From assembly GCA_008638375.1 (NCBI GenBank), contig CM018051.1, forward strand, positions 8,915,387 to 8,979,386: DNA of 64,000 nucleotides, in the 5' to 3' direction. This DNA is from Nyssa sinensis (lineage: Eukaryota > Streptophyta > Magnoliopsida > Cornales > Nyssaceae). The notes under the pieces are model-generated. The model saw only the letters and a list, made by a program, of their open reading frames with translations, was not told where the DNA came from and made no database searches. The position numbers and the translations under genes are program-made. Position 1 is the first letter of the stretch, and the number at the start of each line of letters is the position of its first letter. Of this stretch, positions 39,101 through 42,800 are shown piece by piece.

Positions 39101-41291
39101 TATATATTATAATTTTAAACAGATCGGATACGGATCAACATTCAAATGATCCGTCGGATAAACGGATCGGATCGGATTTTATATTAAACGGATCGGATTC
39201 GGATCAACTCTGATCCGGTCCGAATCCGATCCGTTTACAGCCCTAGTCAGAAAGGAAACCTCTCTTGAAAAGAACACTATGACTTCATATGTTTTTAACT
39301 GTTTCAAATTAGAAAAACTTGGGTTAGGAAGAATCTCCTACGAAAATTCTAGATGGTGTTTAAATAATAAACTCATTAAAACACCTAATAAAATTATACA
39401 TTGCCAACTTTAGATTTTCTACTAGTTTTAGACTTTATGACTATTACATGAAATCTAAATTTAGGATAGTAATGATTGACCTATTAATTAGACTACAATA
39501 TGGGATCTGTGTAGTTGATCACTAGTTTAGACTTAATTGAATATGGGTAGACATTGTCGGTTAGATTGATTGACGAAAACTAGTTTGAAAATGGAAGTTT
39601 GTTCTATGGTGTGGAATTTAAAATCTCTTGATTGGTTGAACTTAAACCTTAGGAAAACAATTTTTGGAATGCTTGTTTTTTCTTTTAATAATAAGCTATA
39701 TAGTACAATAATAAAATGTGTTATTATATAATAATAATAATAATAAATAAAATAGACAAATTTCAAAAAATTATATACATAGCACATTAAGGTTGTGATA
39801 AGAAGCTGTATATGTGACACACTAACGTTATGATACATATATGACTAGGAGGGGTTGCATCTCTCCAGTGTGTGGAGTCAAGCAATGTCCATTAAAATAC
39901 AATGAGCAAAGTGAATTAATTGCACCTTTATACTTAAAATAAAATTCAGTAATCAATTTGTCTAAATTGAAAATAGAGGAATCAAAATGAAGTTTGCATC
40001 GCACTCATGTGTGAAAAATATTATTTATCTAAAAAACACCTTTTGATCGGTCAAAAAAAAAAAAATTTATTACTCAGAACTTTGAGCGAGAAATTCTTAC
40101 AATCGTAGATGATGTTGTAAATCCAACCATGATGGCTTCTGCTTCTGAAAGCATTTGGCTTAGTGGCTAAAAGATGCAGAGGGCTAAAGCTCTTCGCATT
40201 TATGTATGACAAAAGTTCACTGTGGTTTTCAATTATCAGAAGTGCCAATTCTGTCAAGCAAACCAATCAAATTAAGGTTAATATATATATATATATATAT
40301 GCAAAGGTTGTTAAAATTGGAATTCTATGTTAAATTGTTTTGAGGGTTTATAGAATCATATTGAATCGAGAATTGTAAAATACTATCAAAAAAAAATTTA
40401 AATATGTAAAAGTAAAAAACTTTTAAAAATTAACAGTAAATAAGTCTGAAATAAATAAGTAAATAATATAAAATATTCTAACACTATATTAAAGTGTATG
40501 TATTTACAATTTTTTACTCTTATTTGTTTATAAAATATAAATTTCATAATTTTAAAATAATACAAATTAATATTTTAAAAAATTAATTAAAAAAATTCTC
40601 TAAATATTTGGCTAAATATAATAATACTCGGTCAAAATTTAGTGCTGAATTCTTAAGAAACCAAATACTTTGAGTAATTTTTTGATCAGCAAATCAAACA
40701 TTCTTATCATATCCGAATGCGATTTTAAGAACTATGATATATATACCTTTCATGGGAGACTACGTACTTAAAGATGGAGTTGAAACACTCACCAAAATAA
40801 TCGAAAGAAATGGCACAGTGAAGAATGGAGTCACCGTTTTCCCTTCTGCCTAAACATAAGTATTTTCCACCTGGCTTGCAAGAGAGTTGATGGAGGCAGA
40901 GGTAAGCTTCTTTTCGGCCGTATAAAACGGCCGAAAGTAAAGGAGTTTCACCATCCTTGTTGCGAGAGTTGATCAGTGTTGGGTTTTTGTCTGCGAATAA
41001 CTTGCACATCTTCACACTTCCCACATACGCCGCCATATGGAGAACATTACTCCCTCTCATGTTTTTTTCTTGAAGTTTCGTTGCGGAAATGATATCCAGA
41101 AGTTTGTCAACTGTGTTTTCTTGGTTTTGGGAGACTATTTTATGCAATACTGTGTCGCCGGATGCAGTGATCTTTTCTTCCAAAATCCATGGACTGTTTT
41201 TTCTGCAAATATCCTCCACATCATCACTTTTGTTTTCCATGATGCTGTTGTACACTTGTTTCCTTATGTCCATCCTTTGTGTTTCTGGCAT
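2735..41291 (-). CDS. ankyrin-repeat PGG-domain membrane protein, ITN1/ACD6-like, 7 exons
   Basis: Join on the minus strand: 41291-40793, 40250-40101, 22156-22067, 21280-21185, 15459-15220, 14483-14062, 3325-2735. This gives 2088 nt, 695 aa plus stop, with no internal stop. Intron phases are 1,1,1,1,1,0 and every donor and acceptor is GT-AG. Residues 1 to about 215 hold N-terminal ankyrin repeats ('GDTVLH', 'GSNVLHMAA', 'GETPLL', 'GDSILHCAI', '[13 protein letters not shown]'). Residues about 217-358 are the variable linker, including 'RIKEEKEKH'. Residues about 380-480 carry further ankyrin units ('[10 protein letters not shown]', 'NTALHHAA'). Residues 530-680 are the PGG domain and four hydrophobic segments. 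In Arabidopsis, relatives act in salt/ABA-linked ROS control (ITN1) and in defence and cell death (ACD6) at the plasma membrane; this paralogue's role is inferred only at family level. The start is the first ATG after the TATA box; an alternative is at 41273. Introns 2, 4 and 6 are 17.9, 5.7 and 10.7 kb of mainly TE sequence. Confidence 0.85.
3326..4065 (-). other. intron 6, 3' part, outside the nested TE block
   Basis: AT-rich intron sequence. A short stretch at 3740-3860 ('TTTTTTAGTAAATGACATTGA' onward) resembles the reverse complement of a LINE tail but is too short to assign. No coding frame. Confidence 0.5.
4076..4442 (-). pseudogene. LINE ORF2 C-terminus and 3' tail
   Basis: The minus strand encodes the end of ORF2: '[12 protein letters not shown]', one stop, then '[11 protein letters not shown]' and '[14 protein letters not shown]'. 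This matches the 'vY.iW.eRN.riF' motif of plant LINEs. A 3' UTR follows and ends in a poly(A) run at 4076-4082. Confidence 0.8.
4448..5925 (+). mobile_element. solo LTR, 1478 bp, inserted in the LINE
   Basis: Starts TGTCACAGGG, ends GGGTCTAACA (TG...CA) and is bounded by 5-bp direct repeats CCAAT (4443-4447, 5926-5930). Removing it rejoins the LINE ORF2. A TATA-like CCCCTTTATATAGGC at 4791-4805 suggests plus orientation. There is no internal coding region, so this is the product of LTR-LTR recombination. Its GC content is far above the surroundings. The length is compatible with a Gypsy family, which I cannot name. Confidence 0.85.
5097..5373. repeat. GC-rich minisatellite within the solo LTR
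   Basis: An imperfect tandem array built from a GCAACTGCC(TT/CT)GCGC unit of about 15-16 bp, often shortened or extended by CCAGC. About 18 units are present. It is open in several frames on both strands and yields 'LPCAQQL'- or 'ATALRN'-type repetitive peptides, which are artefacts of the repeat. Confidence 0.9.
5931..6298 (-). pseudogene. LINE zf-RVT domain between two insertions
   Basis: Reading leftwards from 6298 the minus strand gives '[20 protein letters not shown]', '[14 protein letters not shown]', then a Cys-rich 'C..C......IEH' segment. This is the zf-RVT domain expected after the 11183-11858 piece. It ends at the solo-LTR TSD and continues at 4442. Confidence 0.8.
6304..6524 (-). 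repeat. 3' LTR of the intron-6 Copia
   Basis: 221 bp, paired with 10971-11177. It is preceded on the element's strand by the purine tract at 6525-6537. Confidence 0.95.
6525..6537 (-). promoter_or_regulatory. polypurine tract
   Basis: TTGAGGGGGAGTG on the minus strand abutting the 3' LTR, the plus-strand DNA primer of Copia elements. Confidence 0.9.
6532..6942 (-). pseudogene. Copia RNase H
   Basis: '[20 protein letters not shown]' is the Copia RNase H signature, followed by '[15 protein letters not shown]' and '[16 protein letters not shown]'. Immediately upstream TAG at 6985-6987 replaces the Trp of the usual 'DADWAG'. The frame stops beside the polypurine tract. Confidence 0.92.
7353..8218 (-). 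pseudogene. Copia reverse transcriptase
   Basis: Motifs in order are '[19 protein letters not shown]', '[12 protein letters not shown]', '[12 protein letters not shown]', '[17 protein letters not shown]', a stop near 7700, '[12 protein letters not shown]' and the catalytic 'YVDDMIIIG'. The YVDD box is intact. The frame breaks after 'YFLGIEVAR'. Confidence 0.92.
8313..9440 (-). pseudogene. Copia integrase
   Basis: The pre-integrase motif '[14 protein letters not shown]' and zinc Cys pair ('CDTC') are present. DDE residues occur in 'HSDVWGP', 'RFDNGGKY' and '[10 protein letters not shown]', so the triad is intact. 'VFGC'-like and 'KGYRCYDP' motifs mark the C-terminal part. TAG at 9054-9056 splits the core, and the frame ends in an acidic/proline linker at 8313. 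Confidence 0.9.
9498..9830 (-). pseudogene. Copia aspartic protease
   Basis: '[14 protein letters not shown]' is the active-site block, normally D-S-G-A; here Ser is replaced by Leu, which should impair catalysis. '[12 protein letters not shown]' follows as in the family. TAG at 9498-9500 ends the frame where relatives continue, without a break, towards the integrase. Confidence 0.88.
9843..10890 (-). pseudogene. Copia gag
   Basis: Starts '[14 protein letters not shown]' at 10890. The N-terminal gag fold shows '[17 protein letters not shown]' and 'GYINGEL'. TAG at 10465-10467 interrupts the frame after 'YFDGGDTS'; homology continues in the same frame ('[19 protein letters not shown]') and then shifts frame near 10355. 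A zinc knuckle C-x2-C-x4-H-x4-C ('[14 protein letters not shown]') lies near the end, so nucleic-acid-binding residues are preserved despite the breaks. Confidence 0.9.
10959..10970 (-). promoter_or_regulatory. primer-binding site (initiator tRNA-Met type)
   Basis: TGGTATCAGAGC on the minus strand directly after the 5' LTR. It is complementary to the 3' end of plant initiator tRNA-Met, the usual Copia primer. Confidence 0.95.
10971..11177 (-). repeat. 5' LTR of the intron-6 Copia
   Basis: 207 bp; on the element's strand it starts TGTTGGCGTGAG and ends with CA, directly followed by the primer-binding site. Compared with the other LTR it lacks 14 bp (GACAGTTTATGGCA or its register shifts) and differs at five positions, all transitions. 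Confidence 0.95.
11183..11858 (-). pseudogene. LINE ORF2 region after the RT
   Basis: Frames 11595-11858, 11444-11629 and 11184-11429 carry the post-RT segment: '[16 protein letters not shown]', '[14 protein letters not shown]' and '[17 protein letters not shown]'. These are hallmark motifs of plant LINE ORF2 proteins. Several frameshifts separate them. The sequence stops abruptly at the Copia TSD and resumes at 6298. Confidence 0.85.
12009..13048 (-). pseudogene. LINE reverse transcriptase
   Basis: Minus-strand frames 12315-12863 and 12009-12305 give the RT core. Motifs in order are '[12 protein letters not shown]', 'SAFIKDREI', '[13 protein letters not shown]' (first palm Asp), '[13 protein letters not shown]' and '[11 protein letters not shown]' (FADD catalytic pair). 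A stop splits the two frames. Sequence from 12864 to 13048 encodes the preceding linker ('[11 protein letters not shown]') and then ends at the TSD, fixing the 5' truncation point. Confidence 0.88.
13059..14061 (-). other. intron 6, 5' part
   Basis: AT-rich, without a recognisable TE domain. It includes short runs of related 'GCTAGGTTAAGCTA'-type sequence near 13230-13310. Without the LINE block intron 6 would be about 1.75 kb. Confidence 0.5.
14062..14483 (-). CDS. exon 6 of ankyrin/PGG gene
   Basis: 422 nt, acceptor TTTTTCAG|AA (phase 1), donor GAG|GTATGC (phase 0). It encodes the second ankyrin block: '[18 protein letters not shown]', '[19 protein letters not shown]', '[11 protein letters not shown]', ending 'KWDLNWFE', which joins directly to 'FVKSKIPP' of exon 7 as in relatives. 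A 54-bp in-frame duplication near the start produces two copies of a 'KSP(M/I)LIA' segment. Confidence 0.88.
14484..15219 (-). other. intron 5
   Basis: 736 bp of AT-rich intron; no TE or coding sequence recognised. Confidence 0.7.
15220..15459 (-). CDS. exon 5 of ankyrin/PGG gene
   Basis: 240 nt, acceptor GATGCATAG|AT, donor GATG|GTGACA, phase 1 on both sides. It encodes '[19 protein letters not shown]', the conserved 'I..KEKH....im..L' helix of the family, then a Gly/Tyr-rich variable stretch. A 33-bp in-frame tandem duplication (15308-15340 and 15341-15373) gives 'EYYANGR' followed by 'EYYENGR'. Confidence 0.8.
16232..16270. repeat. (TG)n microsatellite
   Basis: About 39 bp of alternating TG in intron 4. 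Confidence 0.95.
16441..16464. repeat. (AT)n microsatellite
   Basis: 24 bp of alternating AT in intron 4. Confidence 0.9.
16544..16633. repeat. 45-bp tandem duplication
   Basis: Two adjacent 45-bp units (16544-16588, 16589-16633), each starting GTTCTCTAATGTATGCATAC and differing at about three positions. It lies in intron 4. Confidence 0.9.
16634..18168. other. intron 4, middle part, unassigned
   Basis: No recognisable domain in either strand. Contains a (GT)n tract at 17297-17316. The block 17050-17650 is less AT-rich than its surroundings and may be TE-derived, but no family can be assigned. Confidence 0.4.
18169..19713 (+). mobile_element. probable LTR/solo LTR (Copia-like)
   Basis: Starts TGTTAGCCCC and runs plus. 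It has a TATA box (GGGCTATAAATAGAGG near 19145-19160), a T/C-rich end and 'CCTTCCCCTCTAGGG' near 19683-19697, typical of SIRE-like Copia LTR ends. A 7-bp direct repeat TAGTATG flanks it (18162-18168, 19712-19718). The right terminus does not end in a clean CA, so boundaries are tentative. No coding domain is attached. It lies in intron 4, antisense to the host gene. Confidence 0.5.
18650..19065. repeat. iterated CAGTCGACTGA-type motif cluster
   Basis: At least fifteen imperfect copies of a palindromic-core motif (CAGTCGACTGAT, TCAGTCGATTGA, AGTCAACTAA and so on) spaced irregularly within the LTR-like block. This resembles a U3 motif array. Confidence 0.7.
19719..20238. other. intron 4, unassigned
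   Basis: No coding frame. A short GC-richer patch at 19800-19890 has an inverted CCGGCCAACCGGT motif; otherwise featureless. Confidence 0.4.
20239..20900 (-). mobile_element. LINE 3'-end fragment
   Basis: A poly(T) run at 20239-20249 is followed by ATCACCAAAGAGAAGGAAAT, the reverse complement of the 'CAATAAA..TTCTTTTTGCTGATAAAAA'-type tails seen elsewhere in this window. It reads as a minus-strand LINE insertion truncated at its 5' end. The right boundary is approximate and no TSD was found. Confidence 0.5.
21185..21280 (-). CDS. exon 4 of ankyrin/PGG gene (linker)
   Basis: A 96-nt exon with acceptor TTTCTTTTCAAG|GT and near-consensus donor ATCG|GTAAGT, phase 1 on both sides. It encodes '[17 protein letters not shown]', matching the '(F/Y)P.NY.TCF..F..' segment typical just before the 'KEKH' exon in ITN1-like genes. 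Confidence 0.78.
21605..22046 (+). mobile_element. LINE ORF2 C-terminal fragment in intron 3
   Basis: The plus strand at about 21745-21950 encodes '[20 protein letters not shown]' and then '[19 protein letters not shown]' to a stop. This is the terminal 'VY..WRERN.R.F' domain of plant LINEs. It is followed by 'TCAATAAACTAAACTTTTCC' and an A-run at 22041-22046. It is nested in the 786-bp intron 3, antisense to the host gene, and ends only about 20 bp from exon 3. Confidence 0.75.
22067..22156 (-). CDS. exon 3 of ankyrin/PGG gene (linker)
   Basis: A 90-nt exon with a pyrimidine-rich acceptor (TTTGTTTTTCTAG|TT) and strong donor GAAG|GTGAGC, phase 1 on both sides. It encodes a hydrophilic linker ('[14 protein letters not shown]', '[11 protein letters not shown]'). 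This linker is poorly conserved in the family, so support comes from splice sites, phase and position. Separated from exon 2 by 17,944 bp. Confidence 0.7.
22157..22530. other. start of intron 2 region, unassigned
   Basis: AT-rich, no domain seen. Confidence 0.4.
22531..22924 (+). repeat. Copia LTR (left end of a partial element)
   Basis: Contains a TATA box (TAGTCTATATAAGGG near 22669) and a transcribed, T-rich 3' part. It is followed directly by the PBS-like 'ACAACGCATTATTAGCACAA' at 22926. The left boundary is a guess, as no partner LTR was found in the window. Confidence 0.5.
23572..23992 (+). pseudogene. Copia gag, zinc-knuckle part
   Basis: The frame 23572-23865 is Gly/Arg-rich, then a TGA falls on the first Cys of the zinc knuckle. 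In-frame continuation reads '[19 protein letters not shown]' and '[10 protein letters not shown]', the signature of one Copia gag family. Two of the zinc-binding Cys are lost (stop and Ser). Confidence 0.75.
24110..24310 (+). pseudogene. Copia protease-region fragment
   Basis: The plus strand encodes '[18 protein letters not shown]' then '[20 protein letters not shown]', typical of the region just after the Copia protease active site. Together with the LTR, PBS and gag upstream it shows a 5' half-element; integrase and RT are missing. Confidence 0.7.
24311..25180. other. intron 2, unassigned AT-rich
   Basis: No recognisable domain or structured repeat. Confidence 0.4.
25181..25590 (+). repeat. 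LTR-like end (Copia type)
   Basis: Ends in the pattern 'GTGGGTTTTATTTCCCAGAG' plus 'GGTTTCCCACATAAAAATCT', a recurring 3' R/U5 pattern of plant Copia LTRs. A related pattern is at 27840-27900. No adjoining coding sequence. Confidence 0.4.
25690..26110 (+). mobile_element. LINE tail insertion
   Basis: Ends 'CATCAATAAACTTCTTTTTT', 'GCTAATAAAAAAAAAG', the tail shared with the copies ending near 37850, 46409 and 47425. A 'TTGCCAACT' block lies about 110 bp upstream as in those copies. 5' boundary and TSD not resolved. Confidence 0.55.
26339..26590. repeat. 128-bp tandem duplication
   Basis: Two adjacent diverged units (about 26339-26465 and 26467-26590) share 'GGTGAAAAGAAATT(C/A)ATTTATTTT', then 'GTTTGATGCTT(A/G)AATTTCC'. 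Intron 2; not coding. Confidence 0.8.
26820..27960 (+). repeat. LTR-like remnant (Copia type)
   Basis: Contains a TATA-like 'GATCTATAAATACATTATG' near 27400 and the LTR-end pattern near 27845-27900. This matches 25540-25590 in layout, so the two could be LTRs of one deleted element, with the 25.7-26.8 kb interval between them. Confidence 0.4.
27961..29640. other. intron 2, unassigned
   Basis: AT-rich sequence with a (TC)n tract at 28794-28816. The patch 28375-28560 ('GAGCCCGTTTGGCCCAG' onward) is GC-richer and reminiscent of MITE ends, but no matching inverted end was found. Confidence 0.4.
28794..28816. repeat. (TC)n microsatellite
   Basis: About 23 bp of alternating TC inside a longer pyrimidine-rich tract (28735-28860). 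Confidence 0.9.
29640..31420 (+). mobile_element. Gypsy-like LTR and leader (Ogre/Tat-like)
   Basis: The tandem array lies in what would be U3. A TATA box (CCTATAAATAGAGCC near 30695-30710) follows, then a C/G-richer transcribed part. At about 31285-31330 'GGGTGTCTAACACCTTTCC', 'CTCCGTACTTTAGCCC' resembles the leader just after the LTR of Ogre-type Gypsy elements. No Gypsy coding domain follows; the sequence passes into a SIRE-like gag instead. Confidence 0.45.
29650..30060. repeat. tandem array, ~31-bp unit
   Basis: About 13 degenerate units built on 'AGTCCTATTCC(A/C)(A/C)TTAGGACTCTC' with 'TGACAGAGTCC' links, alternating in a roughly 62-bp higher-order period. Open on the minus strand as a repetitive Ser/Glu/Leu/Gly peptide, which I regard as a repeat artefact. 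Confidence 0.85.
31650..32257 (+). pseudogene. SIRE-like Copia gag, left part
   Basis: The plus strand gives '[20 protein letters not shown]' followed by broken frames with a '[16 protein letters not shown]' segment. This is the order found in SIRE/Maximus gag proteins. Multiple stops. Homology ends at the TNT1-like insertion and resumes near 37880. Confidence 0.6.
32263..32806 (+). repeat. 5' LTR of TNT1-like Copia
   Basis: 544 bp. It contains several 'ATCG(G/A)CACTC' type repeats in both orientations near 32430-32510 and a TATA-like 'CATTATATAATATATT'. Ends GCACAACA before the PBS. Confidence 0.92.
32889..33689 (+). pseudogene. TNT1-like gag
   Basis: The frame 32928-33287 has 'AKVLDGTFP' and '[20 protein letters not shown]' plus '[20 protein letters not shown]', hallmark TNT1 gag text. 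A frameshift near 33285 leads to the second frame 33432-33689, which carries a Gly/Arg-rich patch and the zinc knuckle '[14 protein letters not shown]'. Confidence 0.9.
33700..34091 (+). pseudogene. TNT1-like protease
   Basis: '[20 protein letters not shown]' aligns with the usual 'W.LDSG.S.HM' block. The catalytic Asp is replaced by Tyr, so the protease is dead. '[12 protein letters not shown]', '[11 protein letters not shown]' follow as in relatives. Confidence 0.88.
34160..35090 (+). pseudogene. TNT1-like integrase
   Basis: 'RLWHM' plus stop plus 'LGHISERD' is the pre-integrase motif. '[19 protein letters not shown]' and '[10 protein letters not shown]' with a stop in place of Glu show a disrupted DDE core. 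The C-terminal part 34753-35091 is intact ('[10 protein letters not shown]', '[17 protein letters not shown]', 'SRDVTFDES'). Confidence 0.88.
35220..36130 (+). pseudogene. TNT1-like reverse transcriptase
   Basis: '[20 protein letters not shown]', '[17 protein letters not shown]', '[17 protein letters not shown]' are RT motifs. At the catalytic box the Tyr codon is a stop and the second Asp is Asn ('[10 protein letters not shown]'), so polymerase function is lost. Confidence 0.9.
36350..36874 (+). pseudogene. TNT1-like RNase H
   Basis: '[20 protein letters not shown]', '[11 protein letters not shown]' with a stop, then '[12 protein letters not shown]', '[20 protein letters not shown]', '[11 protein letters not shown]' are TNT1 RNase H motifs. 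Upstream (36100-36350) the connecting sequence has several stops. Confidence 0.9.
36961..37480 (+). repeat. 3' LTR of TNT1-like Copia
   Basis: 520 bp, the partner of 32263-32806. The 'CGGCACTC' inverted motif region (37115-37170) is rearranged relative to the 5' LTR. Confidence 0.92.
37481..37850 (+). mobile_element. LINE tail fragment
   Basis: Ends 'TCAATAATCTTCTTTTTGC', 'TGATAAAAAAAAAAG', with 'GTGCCAACTTGGTTGGGATG' about 85 bp upstream. It belongs to the same tail family as the copies ending at 26110, 46409 and 47425. It sits between the TNT1-like element and the right half of the SIRE-like gag. Confidence 0.6.
37880..38420 (+). pseudogene. SIRE-like Copia gag, right part
   Basis: The frame 37927-38199 is a Leu/Lys/Glu/Asn-rich coiled coil ending '[17 protein letters not shown]', the segment that precedes the second zinc knuckle in SIRE-type gag proteins. 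A broken knuckle follows: 'CFRCGL', stop, 'GHVF', stop, '[11 protein letters not shown]'. It continues the gag interrupted at about 32257. Confidence 0.6.
38865..39253. mobile_element. hAT-like foldback MITE with 8-bp TSD
   Basis: Body 38873-39245 (373 bp). Its ends read TAGAGCTGTTAA and, inverted, TAGGGCTGTAAA. It is flanked by GTTAGAAA (38865-38872) and GTCAGAAA (39246-39253), an 8-bp TSD with one change, as in hAT elements. Both arms are packed with GATCCGATCC-type motifs, left arm in one sense and right arm in the other, around a (TA)n centre (39048-39095), so the single strand can fold back over most of its length. It has no coding capacity. Confidence 0.75.
39048..39095. repeat. (TA)n tract at the centre of the foldback element
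   Basis: About 48 bp of alternating TA between the two arms. Confidence 0.95.
39254..40100 (-). other. intron 2, 5' part
   Basis: AT-rich; a short (ATA)n run near 39710-39745. No domain seen. Confidence 0.5.
40101..40250 (-). CDS. exon 2 of ankyrin/PGG gene
   Basis: The acceptor is TTGCTTGACAG|AA and the donor GATT|GTAAGA, both phase 1; length 150 nt. It encodes the ankyrin segment '[19 protein letters not shown]', then 'GWIYNIIYD', a block strongly conserved in ITN1-like proteins. Intron 1 (40251-40792, 542 bp) contains a short (TA)n tract near its 3' end. Confidence 0.85.
40793..41291 (-). CDS. exon 1 of ankyrin/PGG gene
   Basis: Encodes residues 1-166 plus one base. It begins '[14 protein letters not shown]' and contains at least four ankyrin units, including '[10 protein letters not shown]', '[16 protein letters not shown]' and '[14 protein letters not shown]'. 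The donor is TTTG|GTGAGT (phase 1). Reading through this donor gives about 30 non-homologous residues, while splicing to exon 2 restores the family pattern 'DYFELALLII'. The frame stays open further upstream to a GTG at 41321, but the ATG at 41291 is the first ATG. Confidence 0.85.
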
Positions 41292-41390
41292 CCTTGTTTC
41301 AGTTTCTATCACAATTCCCACTCACAGGCTTTCGAGACCTTACAATTTATGCTACACTTCTGTTTCCTGAGAACCCCCTCTCCAGGCCAT

Positions 41391-41399
41391 TATATATAG
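41391..41399 (-). promoter_or_regulatory. TATA box of ankyrin/PGG gene
   Basis: On the minus strand 'CCTATATATAATGG' lies about 100 bp upstream of the ATG at 41291. This would place transcription start near 41360 and give a 5' UTR of about 70 nt. Confidence 0.55.
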
Positions 41400-42800
41400 G
41401 GCAATGCCACCAGCAATTATTCAGTTGGAATTTTAGTGTTTGTTGAATAGTATGAATCTTGATAAATACTAAATACTAAGTGTGCCACATAACATCAGCG
41501 TATAAAATATTTTTAATAAAATTAGATGGTAAGAATAGTTTTATCCATTTTTTATTTTAGTCCCAAAAGGTTTGATATTAATCTCAGAAACAACCAGAAG
41601 CAGCTAAGTGACAAAAAGCTGCAGCCCAGACAACACAGGGTTAGAATGGGTCATAACTCATAAGGGCAACTTCAAGAATGGATACAAGAGTAGAGTCATT
41701 CATCCTAATTATTACTTTAATTTTTAATGAAACATTTTTTTGACTTCTAACACAAAATTTATTATTGGACCCAAAATAGATACAGTCTTTGATACCAATC
41801 AAATGCAAATATGGATCCAATAAGAAGAGAGAGAGAGAGAGGAGAGAGTCAAGATTGGTGAGAAAGTTAGTTGAAAGAGTTAGGTTAGTAGGAAGAGAGA
41901 AAAAAGAAAGATAAAAATATATTAAAATATAAAATAAATACTAAGACTCGCATTGTTGGAGTTGCTCTAACAAGGATCTAAATAACATGGGGCCAGATAG
42001 GTTGACAAAAGGAACTTACATACATACATAAATAAATATATATATATATATATAAATACACACACGCATAGATAAAGAGCGACGTGTGTGTATAAAATGA
42101 AGCCTTAAAGATAAAGAGGGACATCTCTAAGGTATGTCTTGTCTTACGAGGATGATCTAGGTCATGTGGATTGGAGGATGGGGTGCAAGATTTGCTAGTA
42201 AGTCGGACAATCAAGTCCGGCACACTCTAGCCTTTCCGGAATATACAACTTTCTATTAAATTTTAAAAATTTTCACTATCTTCTATTAAGTACACAAGGA
42301 ATATTGAGCATAATTATTGAGAAAACCGTTACGGTTTCCTTCCTATAAATAGCCTTCCCACTAAAGATGTGTTGTATAAGTGAAAAAAGAACTAGTCATT
42401 ATGTTTCCTTCATGGGTTCTCAAATCTAAATTGCTTCACCCTCTAATTTTGGGATGAACCATTTATTTTCAAATTAAGTATCTTATGAAACAAGTATTTG
42501 TTTCAAAGCCGTCCCTATCTTACAAGTTATCTTGCCTTTACGAGTTGAACTTTGTTTTTGATACGACGGGGAAGGGAGAATGTAATTACTACTTATGTGT
42601 GTGTGTGTGTGTGCACTGCTGTGAAAAATGGAACACATGTCATATTAAAAAAATTGAACATTTGCATCATTCGGATAAGACATCGGTCCTCTAACTTTGA
42701 ACTATTATCTCTCTAGAAAGTGAGGGCATAAAAGGAAAATCTATTTATTCTCAAACTATCCTTATCAACCGATGCTTACCAAGGTGAAAGAATAAAAGGC
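41400..42800. other. intergenic upstream of ankyrin/PGG gene
   Basis: No gene recognised. Contains a (GA)n patch near 41828-41845, a (TA)n tract at 42038-42053 and a (GT)n tract near 42595-42613. Confidence 0.5.

Noticed and set aside
2735..41291. Treating the ankyrin exons at 40-41 kb and the exons at 2.7-15.5 kb as two genes
   Set aside because: Linker exons at 21-22 kb fit between them with matching phases and family text, and the N-terminal part alone would lack any end; one gene explains all.
41037..41399. Plus-strand open frames of 93-120 codons over exon 1
   Set aside because: They are antisense shadows of exon 1 of the ankyrin gene, with no similarity of their own.
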